Positions 28,928-40,598 of a stretch of DNA of 64,000 bases are shown here, piece after piece (within the stretch, counting starts at the first letter, position 1; the number at the start of each line of letters is the position of its first letter). This stretch comes from Blastococcus sp. CT_GayMR19. GTDB lineage: Bacteria; Actinomycetota; Actinomycetes; Mycobacteriales; Geodermatophilaceae. The translations under genes were made by a program, and so were the position numbers. Location: contig NZ_SPQL01000005.1 of assembly GCF_004570385.1 (NCBI RefSeq), positions 186,001 to 250,000 on the forward strand, given 5' to 3'. The notes under the pieces are model-generated. The model did not search any database and had not been told where the DNA came from. It was given only the letters and a program-made list of their open reading frames with translations.

Positions 28928-30412
28928 ATGACCGCCAGCACTCGCACCCGCACGTTGACCGATGGCGACTTCAAGGTCGCCGACCTCTCCCTGGCCGGCT
29001 TCGGCCGGAAGGAGATCTCCCTCGCCGAGCACGAGATGCCCGGCCTGGTCTCCCTGCGCGAGGAGTACGGCGCCGAGCAGCCGCTCGCCGGGGCGCGCAT
29101 CGCCGGGTCCCTGCACATGACCGTGCAGACCGCCGTCCTCATCGAGACCCTGACCGCGCTCGGCGCCGACGTCCGCTGGGTGAGCTGCAACATCTTCTCC
29201 ACCCAGGACCACGCCGCCGCGGCGATCGTCGTCGGCGACGGCACGCCGGAGCAGCCCGCCGGCGTCCCGGTGTTCGCCTGGAAGGGCGAGACCCTCGAGG
29301 ACTACTGGTGGTGCACCCAGCGGCTGTTCGACTTCCGCGACACCTCCGGGACGGTGATCGGGCCGAACATGCTGCTGGACGACGGCGGCGACGCCACCCT
29401 CCTGGTGCACCTCGGCACCCGCTTCGAGGCCGAGGGCGCCGTCCCGGACACCACCGACTCCGACTCCGAGGAGTACGCGGTGATCCTCGACGTGCTGCGC
29501 CGCAGCCTCGGCGAGGACCCGCAGCGCTGGACCCGCATCGGCGCGGAGATCAAGGGGGTCACCGAGGAGACGACCACCGGCGTCATGCGGCTCTACGAGC
29601 TCGCCCGCGACGGCCGCCTGCTCTTCCCGGCGATCAACGTCAACGACTCGGTGACCAAGAGCAAGTTCGACAACCTCTACGGCTGCCGGCACTCACTGAT
29701 CGACGGCATCAACCGCGCGACCGACGTCATGATCGGCGGCAAGGTCGCGGTCGTCTGCGGGTACGGCGACGTCGGCAAGGGCTGCGCGGAGTCGCTCCGC
29801 GGCCAGGGCGCCCGGGTGATCGTGACCGAGATCGACCCCATCTGCGCGCTGCAGGCGGCGATGCACGGCTACGAGGTGACCACCCTCGACGAGGTCATCG
29901 GCAAGGCCGACATCATCATCACGGCCACCGGCAACAAGGACATCATCAGCGCCGAGCAGCTCGCCCGGACCAAGCACCAGGCGATCATCGGCAACATCGG
30001 GCACTTCGACAACGAGATCGACGTGGCCGGCCTGGCCCGCACGCCGGGGGTCACCCGGACGACGATCAAGCCGCAGGTCGACGAGTGGCGCTTCGAGGAC
30101 GGCCACACGATCATCCTGCTGTCCGAGGGCCGGCTGCTGAACCTGGGCAACGCCACCGGGCACCCGAGCTTCGTCATGAGCGCCTCGTTCGCCAACCAGG
30201 TCCTCGCGCAGATCGAGCTGTGGAACAACCGGGCCGCCTACGAGGGCCGGACCCCGGGCGTGACCGTCCTGCCCAAGCACCTCGACGAGCACGTCGCGCG
30301 GCTCCATCTCGACGCCCTCGGCGTCAAGCTGACCGAGCTGACCAAGGTCCAGGCCGACTACATCGGCGTGTCGGTCGAGGGCCCGTTCAAGAGCGACCAC
30401 TACCGCTACTGA
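28928..30412 (+). CDS. sahH: Adenosylhomocysteinase
   Basis: This 494-residue NAD-dependent enzyme splits S-adenosylhomocysteine into adenosine and homocysteine, relieving product inhibition of methyltransferases. Substrate-side segments are [27 protein letters not shown] and the actinobacterial-type insertion around [13 protein letters not shown]. The NAD site [12 protein letters not shown] lies near residue 278, and the C-terminal KSDHYRY tail is diagnostic. ATG 28928 lies about 95 nt after a TACCCT box, leaving a leader in which I see no clear SAH riboswitch. Three hairpins follow the gene. Confidence 0.97.
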   Translation: MTASTRTRTLTDGDFKVADLSLAGFGRKEISLAEHEMPGLVSLREEYGAEQPLAGARIAGSLHMTVQTAVLIETLTALGADVRWVSCNIFSTQDHAAAAIVVGDGTPEQPAGVPVFAWKGETLEDYWWCTQRLFDFRDTSGTVIGPNMLLDDGGDATLLVHLGTRFEAEGAVPDTTDSDSEEYAVILDVLRRSLGEDPQRWTRIGAEIKGVTEETTTGVMRLYELARDGRLLFPAINVNDSVTKSKFDNLYGCRHSLIDGINRATDVMIGGKVAVVCGYGDVGKGCAESLRGQGARVIVTEIDPICALQAAMHGYEVTTLDEVIGKADIIITATGNKDIISAEQLARTKHQAIIGNIGHFDNEIDVAGLARTPGVTRTTIKPQVDEWRFEDGHTIILLSEGRLLNLGNATGHPSFVMSASFANQVLAQIELWNNRAAYEGRTPGVTVLPKHLDEHVARLHLDALGVKLTELTKVQADYIGVSVEGPFKSDHYRY

Positions 30413-30415
30413 CAT

Positions 30416-30513
30416 CCGCTTTCGGTACCGAAAGCGGCGGTGTGGCCGCACGCTTCCGGTACCGAAGGCGTGCGGTCGAGCCACCCGCCCGGGGGTCTCA
30501 CCCGGGCGGGTGG
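30416..30513 (+). terminator. Three consecutive hairpins between sahH and mtrA
   Basis: Positions 30416-30437 form a perfect 22-nt palindrome with core TTCGGTACCGAA. Positions ~30449-30476 form an imperfect hairpin with the similar core TTCCGGTACCGAA. Positions 30481-30513 form a 13-bp perfect stem (CCACCCGCCCGGG) with a 7-nt loop. The third is the best terminator candidate. The two GGTACC-centred palindromes could be operators or mRNA 3' structures. Confidence 0.75.
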
Positions 30514-30540
30514 GGAACCTTCGCCCCCCTTCAGCGCAGA

Positions 30541-31257
30541 ATGGGCACCGTGCCACCCACCGCTCCCCAGAACGGGCCCAGTCGCGGCCGTGTCCTGGTC
30601 GTCGACGACGACGCCGCCCTCGCCGAGATGCTCGGCATCGTGCTGCGGCGCGAGGGGTACGAACCGGCCTTCGTCTCCGACGGCAACCGCGCCGTCGGGG
30701 TCTTCCAGCAGACCCGGCCCGACCTGGTGCTGCTGGACCTGATGCTGCCGGGCCGCAACGGCCTGCAGATCTGTCAGGACATCCGCACCCAGTCGACCGT
30801 GCCGATCGTGATGCTCACCGCCAAGGGCGACACGATCGACGTCGTCCAGGGGCTGGAGGCCGGCGCCGACGACTACGTGACGAAGCCGTTCAAGCCCGTC
30901 GAGCTGGTCGCCCGCGTGCGCGCCCAGCTGCGGCGCGGCGAGACGGGGCAGGCCGAGAACCTGGCGATCGGGGACGTGCAGATCGACGTCCCGGCCCACC
31001 AGGTCACCCGGGACGGCGTGCCGATCCCGCTGACCCCGCTGGAGTTCGACCTGCTGGTCGCGCTGGCCCGCAAGCCCCGCCAGGTGTTCACCCGTGAGCT
31101 GCTGCTCGAGCAGGTCTGGGGCTACCGGCACGCAGCCGACACCCGGCTGGTGAACGTCCACGTGCAGCGGCTGCGGGCCAAGATCGAGCAGGACCCGGAG
31201 AAGCCCGAGGTGGTGCTCACCGTGCGCGGGGTCGGCTACAAGGCCGGGCCACCGTGA
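30541..31257 (+). CDS. mtrA: Two-component response regulator MtrA
   Basis: This 238-residue OmpR/PhoB-type regulator has the receiver domain at residues ~17-130 with acidic pocket VDDD, phospho-acceptor Asp66 (LLDLMLPG) and Lys115 (TKPFKP). The winged-helix DNA-binding domain ends in VRGVGYKAGPP, identical to MtrA of mycobacteria. It controls cell-wall hydrolase and cell-cycle genes in actinobacteria. It precedes mtrB and lpqB. Starts ATG 30541 and GTG 30550 are both possible; no ribosome binding site is seen. The tmk gene that separates sahH and mtrA in mycobacteria is absent here. Confidence 0.96.
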   Translation: MGTVPPTAPQNGPSRGRVLVVDDDAALAEMLGIVLRREGYEPAFVSDGNRAVGVFQQTRPDLVLLDLMLPGRNGLQICQDIRTQSTVPIVMLTAKGDTIDVVQGLEAGADDYVTKPFKPVELVARVRAQLRRGETGQAENLAIGDVQIDVPAHQVTRDGVPIPLTPLEFDLLVALARKPRQVFTRELLLEQVWGYRHAADTRLVNVHVQRLRAKIEQDPEKPEVVLTVRGVGYKAGPP

Positions 31258-31369
31258 GCGGACAGGCCCGTGAGCATCGCGGCGAGGAACGAGCGGGACG
31301 CGGCAGCGAACCGATGGGCACCATGAGCGGGTTCGCGGTGTTGCCTGCGACTCCGGTGACAATGGGGCT

Positions 31370-33121
31370 GTGACCCGGACGGATCTCCCCGCAGGGGGCG
31401 CCGGGGTCGGCTCGTCGCCGGGACCGGCGCTCGAGGGACCGGCGTCGCCGGAATCCGCCGCGCCGTCCCGCGTCGCCGCCGAGCTCCGGCGGGTCCGGCG
31501 CGGGCTGCGCCGCCGCGTCGTGCGGGGCCGCCGGTGGGCCCGGCGCACGTTCCGCCGGGTGGCCGCACGGGCCCTGCACGACTGGCGCTCCTCGCTGCAG
31601 GTGCGCATCGGCGCGATCACCATGATCGTCGCGGGCACGGTCGTCGTCATCGTCGGTCTCGTGCTGTTCAGCCAGATCCGGGACCAGCTGCTGTCGGTGA
31701 AGAGGCAGGCGGCGATCGCCCAGGCCCAGGCCGGGGCGGTCTACGCCCAGACGCAGGTCGCGGGCATCGCCACCGGCGACGCGGCCAGCGTGCGGTCGGC
31801 CCTCGACCGCACGGTGCGGGCCCTGAAGGAACGGGGCGGCGCGGCCGGCGACTTCGACGTCGTCATGGTCTACCGGACCGGCGACGAGGACCGCACGGCC
31901 CCGAGCCGCCGCTACGTCTATCCGGCCCTGCCCGCCGATCTGCGGACGGCGGTCGACTCGGGCAACCAGGTGTGGCGGTACGCCCCCGTCCCCGACGAGA
32001 ACGCCGAACCGCGGCCCACCCTGCTGATCGGGGCACCCGTGCCCGGCGGCGCCGGCGGTGGCGAGCGGATCGAGCTGTACTACGCGTTCCCGCTCGACCA
32101 GGAGGAGGAGAGCCTCGCGCTCATCCGCGGGACGGTGATCATCATCGGCGTGGTGCTGACGCTCTTCGTCGTCGGCATCGGCGTGCTGGTCACCCGGCTC
32201 GTCGTCGACCCCGTCCGGCGCGCCGCGGGCACCGCCCAGCGGCTGGCGGAGGGGCAGCTCGAGCAGCGGATGGTCGTCCGCGGCGAGGACGACCTGGCCC
32301 GCCTCGCGACGAGCTTCAACGCGATGGCCGACAGCCTGCAGCGTCAGATCACCCAGCTCGAGGGGCTCTCCCAGCTCCAGCAGCGGTTCACCTCCGACGT
32401 CTCCCACGAGCTGCGGACGCCGCTGACGACGGTGCAGATGGCCGCCGACGTGCTGCACGAGGCGCGCGGTGACTTCGCGCCGCACGTGGCCCGCTCGGCC
32501 GAGCTGCTCAGCGCGGAGCTGGATCGCTTCGAGGGGCTGCTGACCGACCTGCTGGAGATCAGCCGGTACGACGCCGGGGCGGCGGTCCTGGACTCGGAGC
32601 CGACGGACCTCGGCGCGCTGGTCGCCCGCGTGGTCGCCGGCATGTACGGCCTGGCGGAGCGGCACGACACCGAGCTGGTGGTGGAGCGGCCCGACGAGGA
32701 GGTCATCGCCGAGGTCGACGCGCGCCGGGTGGAGCGGATCCTGCGCAACCTCATCGGCAACGCCATCGAGCACGGGGCCGGACGGCCGGTGGAGATCACG
32801 CTCGCGGCCAACCCCACCGCGGCCGCCATCACGGTGCGCGACCTCGGCGTGGGTCTGAGCTCGGCCGAGGCCCAGCACGTCTTCGACCGGTTCTGGCGGG
32901 CCGATCCCTCGCGGGTCCGGACGGTGGGAGGGAGCGGCCTGGGGCTCTCGATCAGCCTCGAGGACGCCCGGCTGCACGGCGGCTGGCTGCAGGTCTGGGG
33001 CCAGCCAGGCTCCGGTGCCCAGTTCCGGCTCACGCTGCCGCTGACCGCGGGCGCCGACCTGACCAGCTCGCCCCTGCCGCTGCGCCCCGCCGTCCTCCGC
33101 CGGCCCGGGAGCCGGTCGTGA
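31370..33121 (+). CDS. mtrB: Sensor histidine kinase MtrB
   Basis: This 583-residue membrane kinase has a basic cytoplasmic N-terminus and transmembrane helix 1 near 78-100. An extracytoplasmic sensor region (~105-250) and helix 2 near 252-275 follow. A HAMP segment (~276-330) precedes the H-box SDVSHELRTPLTT with phospho-acceptor His346. The N-box NLIGNAIEHG and G-boxes (DLGVGLS, GSGLGLSI) complete the ATPase domain. The start is GTG 31370, preceded by GACAAT at a leaderless distance. Its TGA overlaps the lpqB GTG by 3 bp. It phosphorylates MtrA. Confidence 0.95.
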   Translation: MTRTDLPAGGAGVGSSPGPALEGPASPESAAPSRVAAELRRVRRGLRRRVVRGRRWARRTFRRVAARALHDWRSSLQVRIGAITMIVAGTVVVIVGLVLFSQIRDQLLSVKRQAAIAQAQAGAVYAQTQVAGIATGDAASVRSALDRTVRALKERGGAAGDFDVVMVYRTGDEDRTAPSRRYVYPALPADLRTAVDSGNQVWRYAPVPDENAEPRPTLLIGAPVPGGAGGGERIELYYAFPLDQEEESLALIRGTVIIIGVVLTLFVVGIGVLVTRLVVDPVRRAAGTAQRLAEGQLEQRMVVRGEDDLARLATSFNAMADSLQRQITQLEGLSQLQQRFTSDVSHELRTPLTTVQMAADVLHEARGDFAPHVARSAELLSAELDRFEGLLTDLLEISRYDAGAAVLDSEPTDLGALVARVVAGMYGLAERHDTELVVERPDEEVIAEVDARRVERILRNLIGNAIEHGAGRPVEITLAANPTAAAITVRDLGVGLSSAEAQHVFDRFWRADPSRVRTVGGSGLGLSISLEDARLHGGWLQVWGQPGSGAQFRLTLPLTAGADLTSSPLPLRPAVLRRPGSRS

Positions 33122-34839
33122 CGCGCTCGCCCGCGGTGGCCGCCGCACTCGCGCTGCTGCTCGCCCTGCCGGCCTGCTCCACGGTGCCGAGCAACTCCCC
33201 GACGGTGCAGATCACCCAGGCGCCGGCCCGCCCGGTCGACGAGATCGGCATCGAGCCGGCCGCGCCGGAGCCCGGGGCGACTCCCGAGGACGTCGTGCGG
33301 GGTTTCATCGACGCCGCGGCCAGCACCCGGCAGGGGCACCCGGTGGCGCGGGACCACCTCGCGACGGAGCCGGCGGGCACGTGGTCGGACGAGGCCGGGA
33401 TGACGGTGATCAGCCCCGACTACGCCACCGTCACCACCGAGGCCGGCTCGGTGGCCGTGTCGGCCAGCCTCGTGGGCACGGTCGACGAACGGGGGGTGTT
33501 CGCCGTCGGCGGGGAGACCCGGTTCACCCGGGAATTCACCCTCGAGCAGGTCGAGGGCGAGTGGCGGATCACCAACCCCCCGGACGGCCTGATCATGGCC
33601 GAACCCGACTTCGAGCGGCTCTACGACGAGCGGGCGGCCTACTTCCTCGACCCGACCGGTCAGCGCGTCGTCCCCGACCCGCGCCACCTCATCCGTGGGG
33701 CGGCGCAGCCGACGACGCTGGTGCAGCGCGTCCTGGAGGGGCCGTCGGCCGCGCTGGCCCCCGGGGTCCGCAACCCGCTCGCCGGGGTCCAGCTGCGTTC
33801 CGCCGTCACGGTCCGCGGGCAGGAGGCGATCGTCGACCTGAGAGCCCTCGCCACGGATCCGGCGCCCATGCTGGCGCAGATCTGCGCACAGCTGGTCTGG
33901 ACGCTGACCCAGCTGCAACCGATCCGCAGCGTGGTCGTGCGGGTCGATGGCGAGGAGGTCGACCTGGACGGGGTGCCGGCGCAGCAGACGGTCGACGACT
34001 GGGCGTCCCTCGACCCGGACGCCGTGCCGGTCGACGGGGTGGGCCACTACGTGAGCGGCGGGGCGCTGCGCACGGTGACCGCCGGTGAGCCCGTCCCCGG
34101 CCCCGCGGGGACAGGCGCGTACGCCCTGACCGGCGCCGCGGTCGCCGCAGACACCCGCACGGGCGAGCTCTCCTTCCTCGTGGGCCTGCGGGCGGATGCC
34201 GGTGGGGCCACCCTGGTCGCCGGCCCCTACGGGGGCGACCTCGCCCCCGTCCTCAACGGGGCCACGCTGAGCGTGCCGAGCGTCGCCGCGACCCGGGAAG
34301 AGGCGTGGGTGGTGCGCGACGGGACCTCCGTCGTGCGGGTCCCGGCCGGTGCGCCGCCGCAGCCGGTCAGCGCCCCGACGCTGCCCGGCCTCGGCCTGGC
34401 GACGTCGCTCCGGCTCTCGCCCGACGGTGTCCGCGCCGCGGTCGTGGTGGAGGGCCCCGAAGGGCCGGCCCTCTACGTCGGGACCGTCGTCCGCGACGAC
34501 GACGGCAGCGTGGCGCTGCGCGACCTCCGCGACATCGCTCCGTCGCTGTCCCAGGTCGCCGATGCGGCGTGGCGGGACAGCGACACGCTGCTCGTCCTGG
34601 CCGGGGACGCGGGGGAGGAGCGGACCGTCCCCTACGCGGTCGGAGTGGACGGCTGGGGGCTGGTCGACGTGCCGACCGCCGGACTGCCGAGCCAGGCGAC
34701 CACGATCGGTGCGGCGCCCACGCGGCAGCCGCTGGTCAACGCCGGCGGCACCATCTGGCAGCTCACCGGCGGCACCTGGGCCACCCTGGTGCGCGGCCAG
34801 GAACCGCTCCCGGGGACGGCGCCCTTCTACCCGCTCTGA
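33118..34839 (+). CDS. lpqB: Lipoprotein LpqB (MtrAB accessory)
   Basis: This 573-residue exported lipoprotein modulates MtrB signalling. The signal peptide ends in the lipobox LPAC with lipidated Cys20. A GerMN domain lies at residues ~190-320 (for example VQRVLEGPS, then VTVRGQEAIVDLRAL), and a C-terminal beta-propeller-like half runs from ~340. GTG 33118 overlaps the mtrB stop. The mtrA-mtrB-lpqB order is conserved in nearly all actinobacteria. Confidence 0.94.
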   Translation: MTRSPAVAAALALLLALPACSTVPSNSPTVQITQAPARPVDEIGIEPAAPEPGATPEDVVRGFIDAAASTRQGHPVARDHLATEPAGTWSDEAGMTVISPDYATVTTEAGSVAVSASLVGTVDERGVFAVGGETRFTREFTLEQVEGEWRITNPPDGLIMAEPDFERLYDERAAYFLDPTGQRVVPDPRHLIRGAAQPTTLVQRVLEGPSAALAPGVRNPLAGVQLRSAVTVRGQEAIVDLRALATDPAPMLAQICAQLVWTLTQLQPIRSVVVRVDGEEVDLDGVPAQQTVDDWASLDPDAVPVDGVGHYVSGGALRTVTAGEPVPGPAGTGAYALTGAAVAADTRTGELSFLVGLRADAGGATLVAGPYGGDLAPVLNGATLSVPSVAATREEAWVVRDGTSVVRVPAGAPPQPVSAPTLPGLGLATSLRLSPDGVRAAVVVEGPEGPALYVGTVVRDDDGSVALRDLRDIAPSLSQVADAAWRDSDTLLVLAGDAGEERTVPYAVGVDGWGLVDVPTAGLPSQATTIGAAPTRQPLVNAGGTIWQLTGGTWATLVRGQEPLPGTAPFYPL

Positions 34840-34925
34840 GGCGCTGCCCGTCCCGAGTCGGCGCGGCCGTCCACAGATGCCGGCCGACCTGCCGCCCGGA
34901 CGCTCCGCCGGGACAGGCTGGGGGC

Positions 34926-35627
34926 GTGGGCGCGTCGGGAATGGCCGCGCTGGCCGACCTGGTGCTGCCCCGGACCTGCGCCGGCTGTGCCCTCCCCGGG
35001 CGGGTGCTGTGCGGCCGGTGCGCATCGCTGCTGGCGCGGCCACGGCTGGCCACGCCGCGGCGGGTCCCCTGGGGGTTTCCGCCGACCGTCGCCGCCGGCG
35101 CCTACCGGGGCCCGGTGCGGCCCGCGATCCTCGCCTTCAAGGAGCGGGGCCGGGCGGAGCTGGCCCGACCGCTGGGGACGGCGCTGGCACTGTCCGTCGT
35201 CGCCGTGAGCCGCGGGGTCCCGGAGCGGGACGGGCGGCTTGTGCTGGTCCCGGTGCCGAGTTCCCGCGCCGCGCTGCGCATCCGCGGCCGGGACCACGTC
35301 CGGGAGCTGACCCGGTCTGCGGTCGCGGAACTGCGGGCCGCCGGACTGCCCGTGGCGGAGGCCCGGCTGCTGCGCCGCCGCGGGCGGGTCCAGGACTCCG
35401 CGGCGCTGTCGGCGGCGCAGCGGCGCGCCAACCTGGCGGGCACGTTCGAGCTCGATCCGCGGTGCCGGCGGCTCTCCGCCGGGGCGCTGCTGATCCTGGT
35501 CGACGACGTCGTGACCAGCGGCGCCACGCTCACCGAGGCGGCGGCAGTCCTCACCGGCGCGGCCGGGCCGGACGCCCCGCCGGTGCTCGCGGCGGTGGTC
35601 GCGGCGACCCCGCGGCTGCCCGGGTGA
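34926..35627 (+). CDS. ComFC-type phosphoribosyltransferase-like protein
   Basis: This 233-residue protein has an N-terminal zinc finger (CAGCALPGRVLCGRC, four cysteines). The phosphoribosyltransferase fold has the PRPP loop LILVDDVVTSGATLTEAA near residue 195. The middle segment VPVPSSRAALRIRGRDHV is typical of the ComF family, whose members act in DNA uptake in competent bacteria; the role in actinobacteria is unclear. GTG 34926 and ATG 34941 are both possible starts. Location between lpqB and the hibernation factor is conserved in mycobacteria (Rv3242c). Confidence 0.88.
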   Translation: MGASGMAALADLVLPRTCAGCALPGRVLCGRCASLLARPRLATPRRVPWGFPPTVAAGAYRGPVRPAILAFKERGRAELARPLGTALALSVVAVSRGVPERDGRLVLVPVPSSRAALRIRGRDHVRELTRSAVAELRAAGLPVAEARLLRRRGRVQDSAALSAAQRRANLAGTFELDPRCRRLSAGALLILVDDVVTSGATLTEAAAVLTGAAGPDAPPVLAAVVAATPRLPG

Positions 35628-35749
35628 CGTGTTCGGTGTGCGACCTGGGCGTTGTCCCGGCCGGCCGTCGGCACCCTCTCGATCGACTGTCGGGAGCGGG
35701 GCAGAGCGACTAGCGTCGAAGCGACTACACCCGTCCACCGGGAGGTCAG

Positions 35750-36433
35750 ATGGAGATCGTGGTCCGTGGTCGCAACGTCGAGGTTCCGGAGCACTACCGC
35801 CAGCACGTGGAAGACAAGGTCGGCCAGCTCGAGCGGTTCGACGCCAAGCTCTCGCGCATCGACGTAGAGCTGTTCCACGAGAAGAATCCCCGCCAGTCCG
35901 CCCACTGCCAGCGCGTGGAGATCACGTTGCGCGGCAAGGGTCCCGTCGTCCGTGCCGAAGCGGCCGGGCCCGACTTCTACGCGGCGCTCGACCTGGCCTG
36001 CGCCAAGCTCGACAACCGGCTGCGGCGTGCCGCCGATCGACGGCGGGTGCACCACGGACGACGCACCCCCGCCAGTGTCCGGATGACCGACAACACCGCC
36101 GCCGATCTCGGCGAGGGCGCCCTCGACCGGGACCGTCAGCTCGCCGAGGGTCCCCATGTCACCGATCTCGACGAGCACCTGCCCGGCCGGGTGGTGCGGG
36201 AGAAGCACCACCCCGCCACGCCCATGACCGTGGACCAGGCGCTGCACGAGATGGAGCTCGTCGGCCACGACTTCTTCCTGTTCCAGTGCGCCGACACCGA
36301 TCAGCCGACGGTCGTCTACCGCCGGCACGCCTACGACTACGGCCTCATCCGCCTGACCGAGGTACCGCAGAACGGCGCCGGGCCCGCCCATGTCGGGCAG
36401 GGCGCACCGCGGGTTGCCGCGACGACCGCCTGA
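35750..36433 (+). CDS. hpf: Long-form ribosome hibernation promoting factor
   Basis: This 227-residue protein dimerises 70S ribosomes to 100S in stationary phase. The N-terminal S30AE domain occupies residues ~1-105 (MEIVVRGRNVEVPEHYRQHV, with basic ATPase-like helices up to CAKLDNRLRRAADRRR). A variable linker follows. The C-terminal dimerisation domain starts at PMTVDQALHEMELVGHDFFLF and includes VVYRRHAYDYGLIRL. GGGAGGT precedes ATG 35750. A TAGCGT box at ~35711 may be the promoter. It lies directly before secA in mycobacteria; here one minus-strand gene intervenes. Confidence 0.95.
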   Translation: MEIVVRGRNVEVPEHYRQHVEDKVGQLERFDAKLSRIDVELFHEKNPRQSAHCQRVEITLRGKGPVVRAEAAGPDFYAALDLACAKLDNRLRRAADRRRVHHGRRTPASVRMTDNTAADLGEGALDRDRQLAEGPHVTDLDEHLPGRVVREKHHPATPMTVDQALHEMELVGHDFFLFQCADTDQPTVVYRRHAYDYGLIRLTEVPQNGAGPAHVGQGAPRVAATTA

Positions 36434-36438
36434 GTCCG

Positions 36439-36472
36439 GTCGGGAGGGCGCGGCAGCCCGCGCCCTCCCGAC
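36439..36472. terminator. Bidirectional terminator hairpin
   Basis: A perfect 15-bp stem (GTCGGGAGGGCGCGG and complement) with a 4-nt loop (CAGC) fills the gap between the convergent hpf gene and the oxidoreductase gene. It ends 3 bp before the stop of the latter. Confidence 0.85.
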
Positions 36473-36475
36473 CCG

Positions 36476-36868
36476 TCAGGCGCTGCCCAGGATGCGGTCG
36501 ACCGCGATCTCGAGGACCACGCGGGCCGGGTTCTCGCGCGGCTGCCGGTACCGGACGGCGTAGCGCGCCACGGCGTCGGCGACCGATGCCGGGTCGTCGC
36601 GCACCACCGCCGTCCCCTCGAGGGTGACCCACCGCCGGCCGTCGACCTGGCAGACCGCGACCCGGCCGTGCCCGCCGCGGACGTGCCGCGCCTTCACGGA
36701 GCCCCCGGACGTGATCACCCGGGCGGTGCGCGTGGGGGCGTCGTAGGTGACGCCCACCGGGACGACGTGCGGACTGCCGTCGGCGCGCAGCGTGGTGAGT
36801 GTCGCCAGGTGCCGCTCGGCGAAGAAGGCGAGCAGTCCGGGGCCGGGCGCGTCGAGGGCGGAGTCCAC
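36476..36868 (-). CDS. Pyridoxamine-phosphate-oxidase-fold oxidoreductase, F420- or FMN-dependent
   Basis: This 130-residue split-barrel protein has the flavin/deazaflavin-binding pattern ATLTTLRADGSPHVVPVG followed by TARVITSGGSVKARHVRGG. The central WVTLEGTAVVRDD and C-terminal PARVVLEIAVDRI complete the fold. It resembles FDOR-B F420-dependent reductases of actinobacteria; the fbiA/fbiB genes in the window make F420 use plausible. The start GTG 36868 has TACCCT 6 nt upstream (leaderless type). Substrate is unknown. Confidence 0.82.
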   Translation of the reverse strand: MDSALDAPGPGLLAFFAERHLATLTTLRADGSPHVVPVGVTYDAPTRTARVITSGGSVKARHVRGGHGRVAVCQVDGRRWVTLEGTAVVRDDPASVADAVARYAVRYRQPRENPARVVLEIAVDRILGSA

Positions 36869-36874
36869 CGGCCG

Positions 36875-36880
36875 AGGGTA
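36875..36880 (-). promoter_or_regulatory. Candidate -10 box of the F420/FMN oxidoreductase gene
   Basis: TACCCT on the minus strand ends 6 nt before the GTG at 36868. No ribosome binding site is present, so a leaderless transcript is likely. Confidence 0.4.
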
Positions 36881-36950
36881 GGTCGCGTCCCGTGCGGAAC
36901 ACCTGCCCCACCCCACCCCCCAACGGGCCGAGGGTGCTGGCGGCGCCGCC

Positions 36951-36956
36951 TACGCT
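36951..36956 (+). promoter_or_regulatory. Candidate -10 box of secA (leaderless)
   Basis: TACGCT ends 6 nt before the GTG at 36963. A second GTG follows at 36966. No Shine-Dalgarno sequence is seen, so the mRNA may start at or within the first codons. Confidence 0.4.
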
Positions 36957-36962
36957 GGTGGT

Positions 36963-39938
<2,976 letters not shown>

Positions 39939-39949
39939 GCCGGCGTCCA

Positions 39950-39985
39950 CCGCGCCCCCGCCGATCGGGATCGGTGGGGGCGCGG
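39950..39985. terminator. Terminator hairpin after secA
   Basis: CCGCGCCCCC-G-CCGAT pairs with ATCGG-T-GGGGGCGCGG around a 4-nt loop, giving a 16-bp stem with one G-T pair. It lies between secA and the convergent Rv3235-family gene and can serve both. Confidence 0.82.
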
Positions 39986-39993
39986 TCGTCCCG

Positions 39994-40554
39994 TCAGCCG
40001 ATCTGCAGGGCCGTGCAGCGCCAGCGGCCGTCGATGCCCTCGAGCCGGGCCGCGACCGCATGGGCCCGGCCCGCGCGCCGGGCGACCGCACTGACCTCGG
40101 CGACGCCGTCCACCGGCTCGCACACGTGCACCGGTCCGACGATCAGGGGCGCCGTCCCCTCGGTGCACCAGCGCGGCCGCCGTCCGCCGGAGAGCGCGGC
40201 GAACACGCCGACCGACGTCATCGGCTGCAGCTGGGGAAGGGGACGCCGTCCGGCCAGCGCCTCCAGCGTGAGCGTGATCAGGCGGCGGCCGGCGTCCCGG
40301 GCGTCGGGCAGCTCGGCCCGCCGGGACCAGGTCGGCCCGAAGTCGTCGCGGAAAGCGGCCGGCCCGATCAGCGGGCGCGGGCCCGGCCGGTAGCGGGGCC
40401 GCGGAGCGGGCGCACCGGGGAGCAGCAGGCGGACCGGCTGCCGGACGTCCTCGAGCGGCGGTTGCGGCGTCGGCACCACGACCAGCCGGAGCGGCGGTCG
40501 CTGCGGCTGCGGGGCTCGGGTCGCGGCGGGAACGGTGGCGCGGGTTGCGGTCAT
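39994..40554 (-). CDS. Rv3235-family protein (DUF6459)
   Basis: This 186-residue protein has a Pro/Arg-rich disordered N-terminal ~60 residues and a compact C-terminal domain with RRLITLTLEALAGRRPLPQL and the VFAALSGGRRPRW segment. A beta-rich end (VHVCEPVDGVAEVSAVARRAGRAHAVAARLE, in part) resembles the Rv3235/DUF6459 family found next to secA in actinobacteria. Function is unknown. ATG 40554. It is downstream of, and 44 bp from, the LysM gene, with which it probably forms an operon. Confidence 0.75.
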   Translation of the reverse strand: MTATRATVPAATRAPQPQRPPLRLVVVPTPQPPLEDVRQPVRLLLPGAPAPRPRYRPGPRPLIGPAAFRDDFGPTWSRRAELPDARDAGRRLITLTLEALAGRRPLPQLQPMTSVGVFAALSGGRRPRWCTEGTAPLIVGPVHVCEPVDGVAEVSAVARRAGRAHAVAARLEGIDGRWRCTALQIG

Positions 40555-40598
40555 CGGGGGCTCCCAGGTCGAGGGGTCGGTTCGGTGTGCGGGGCGGC

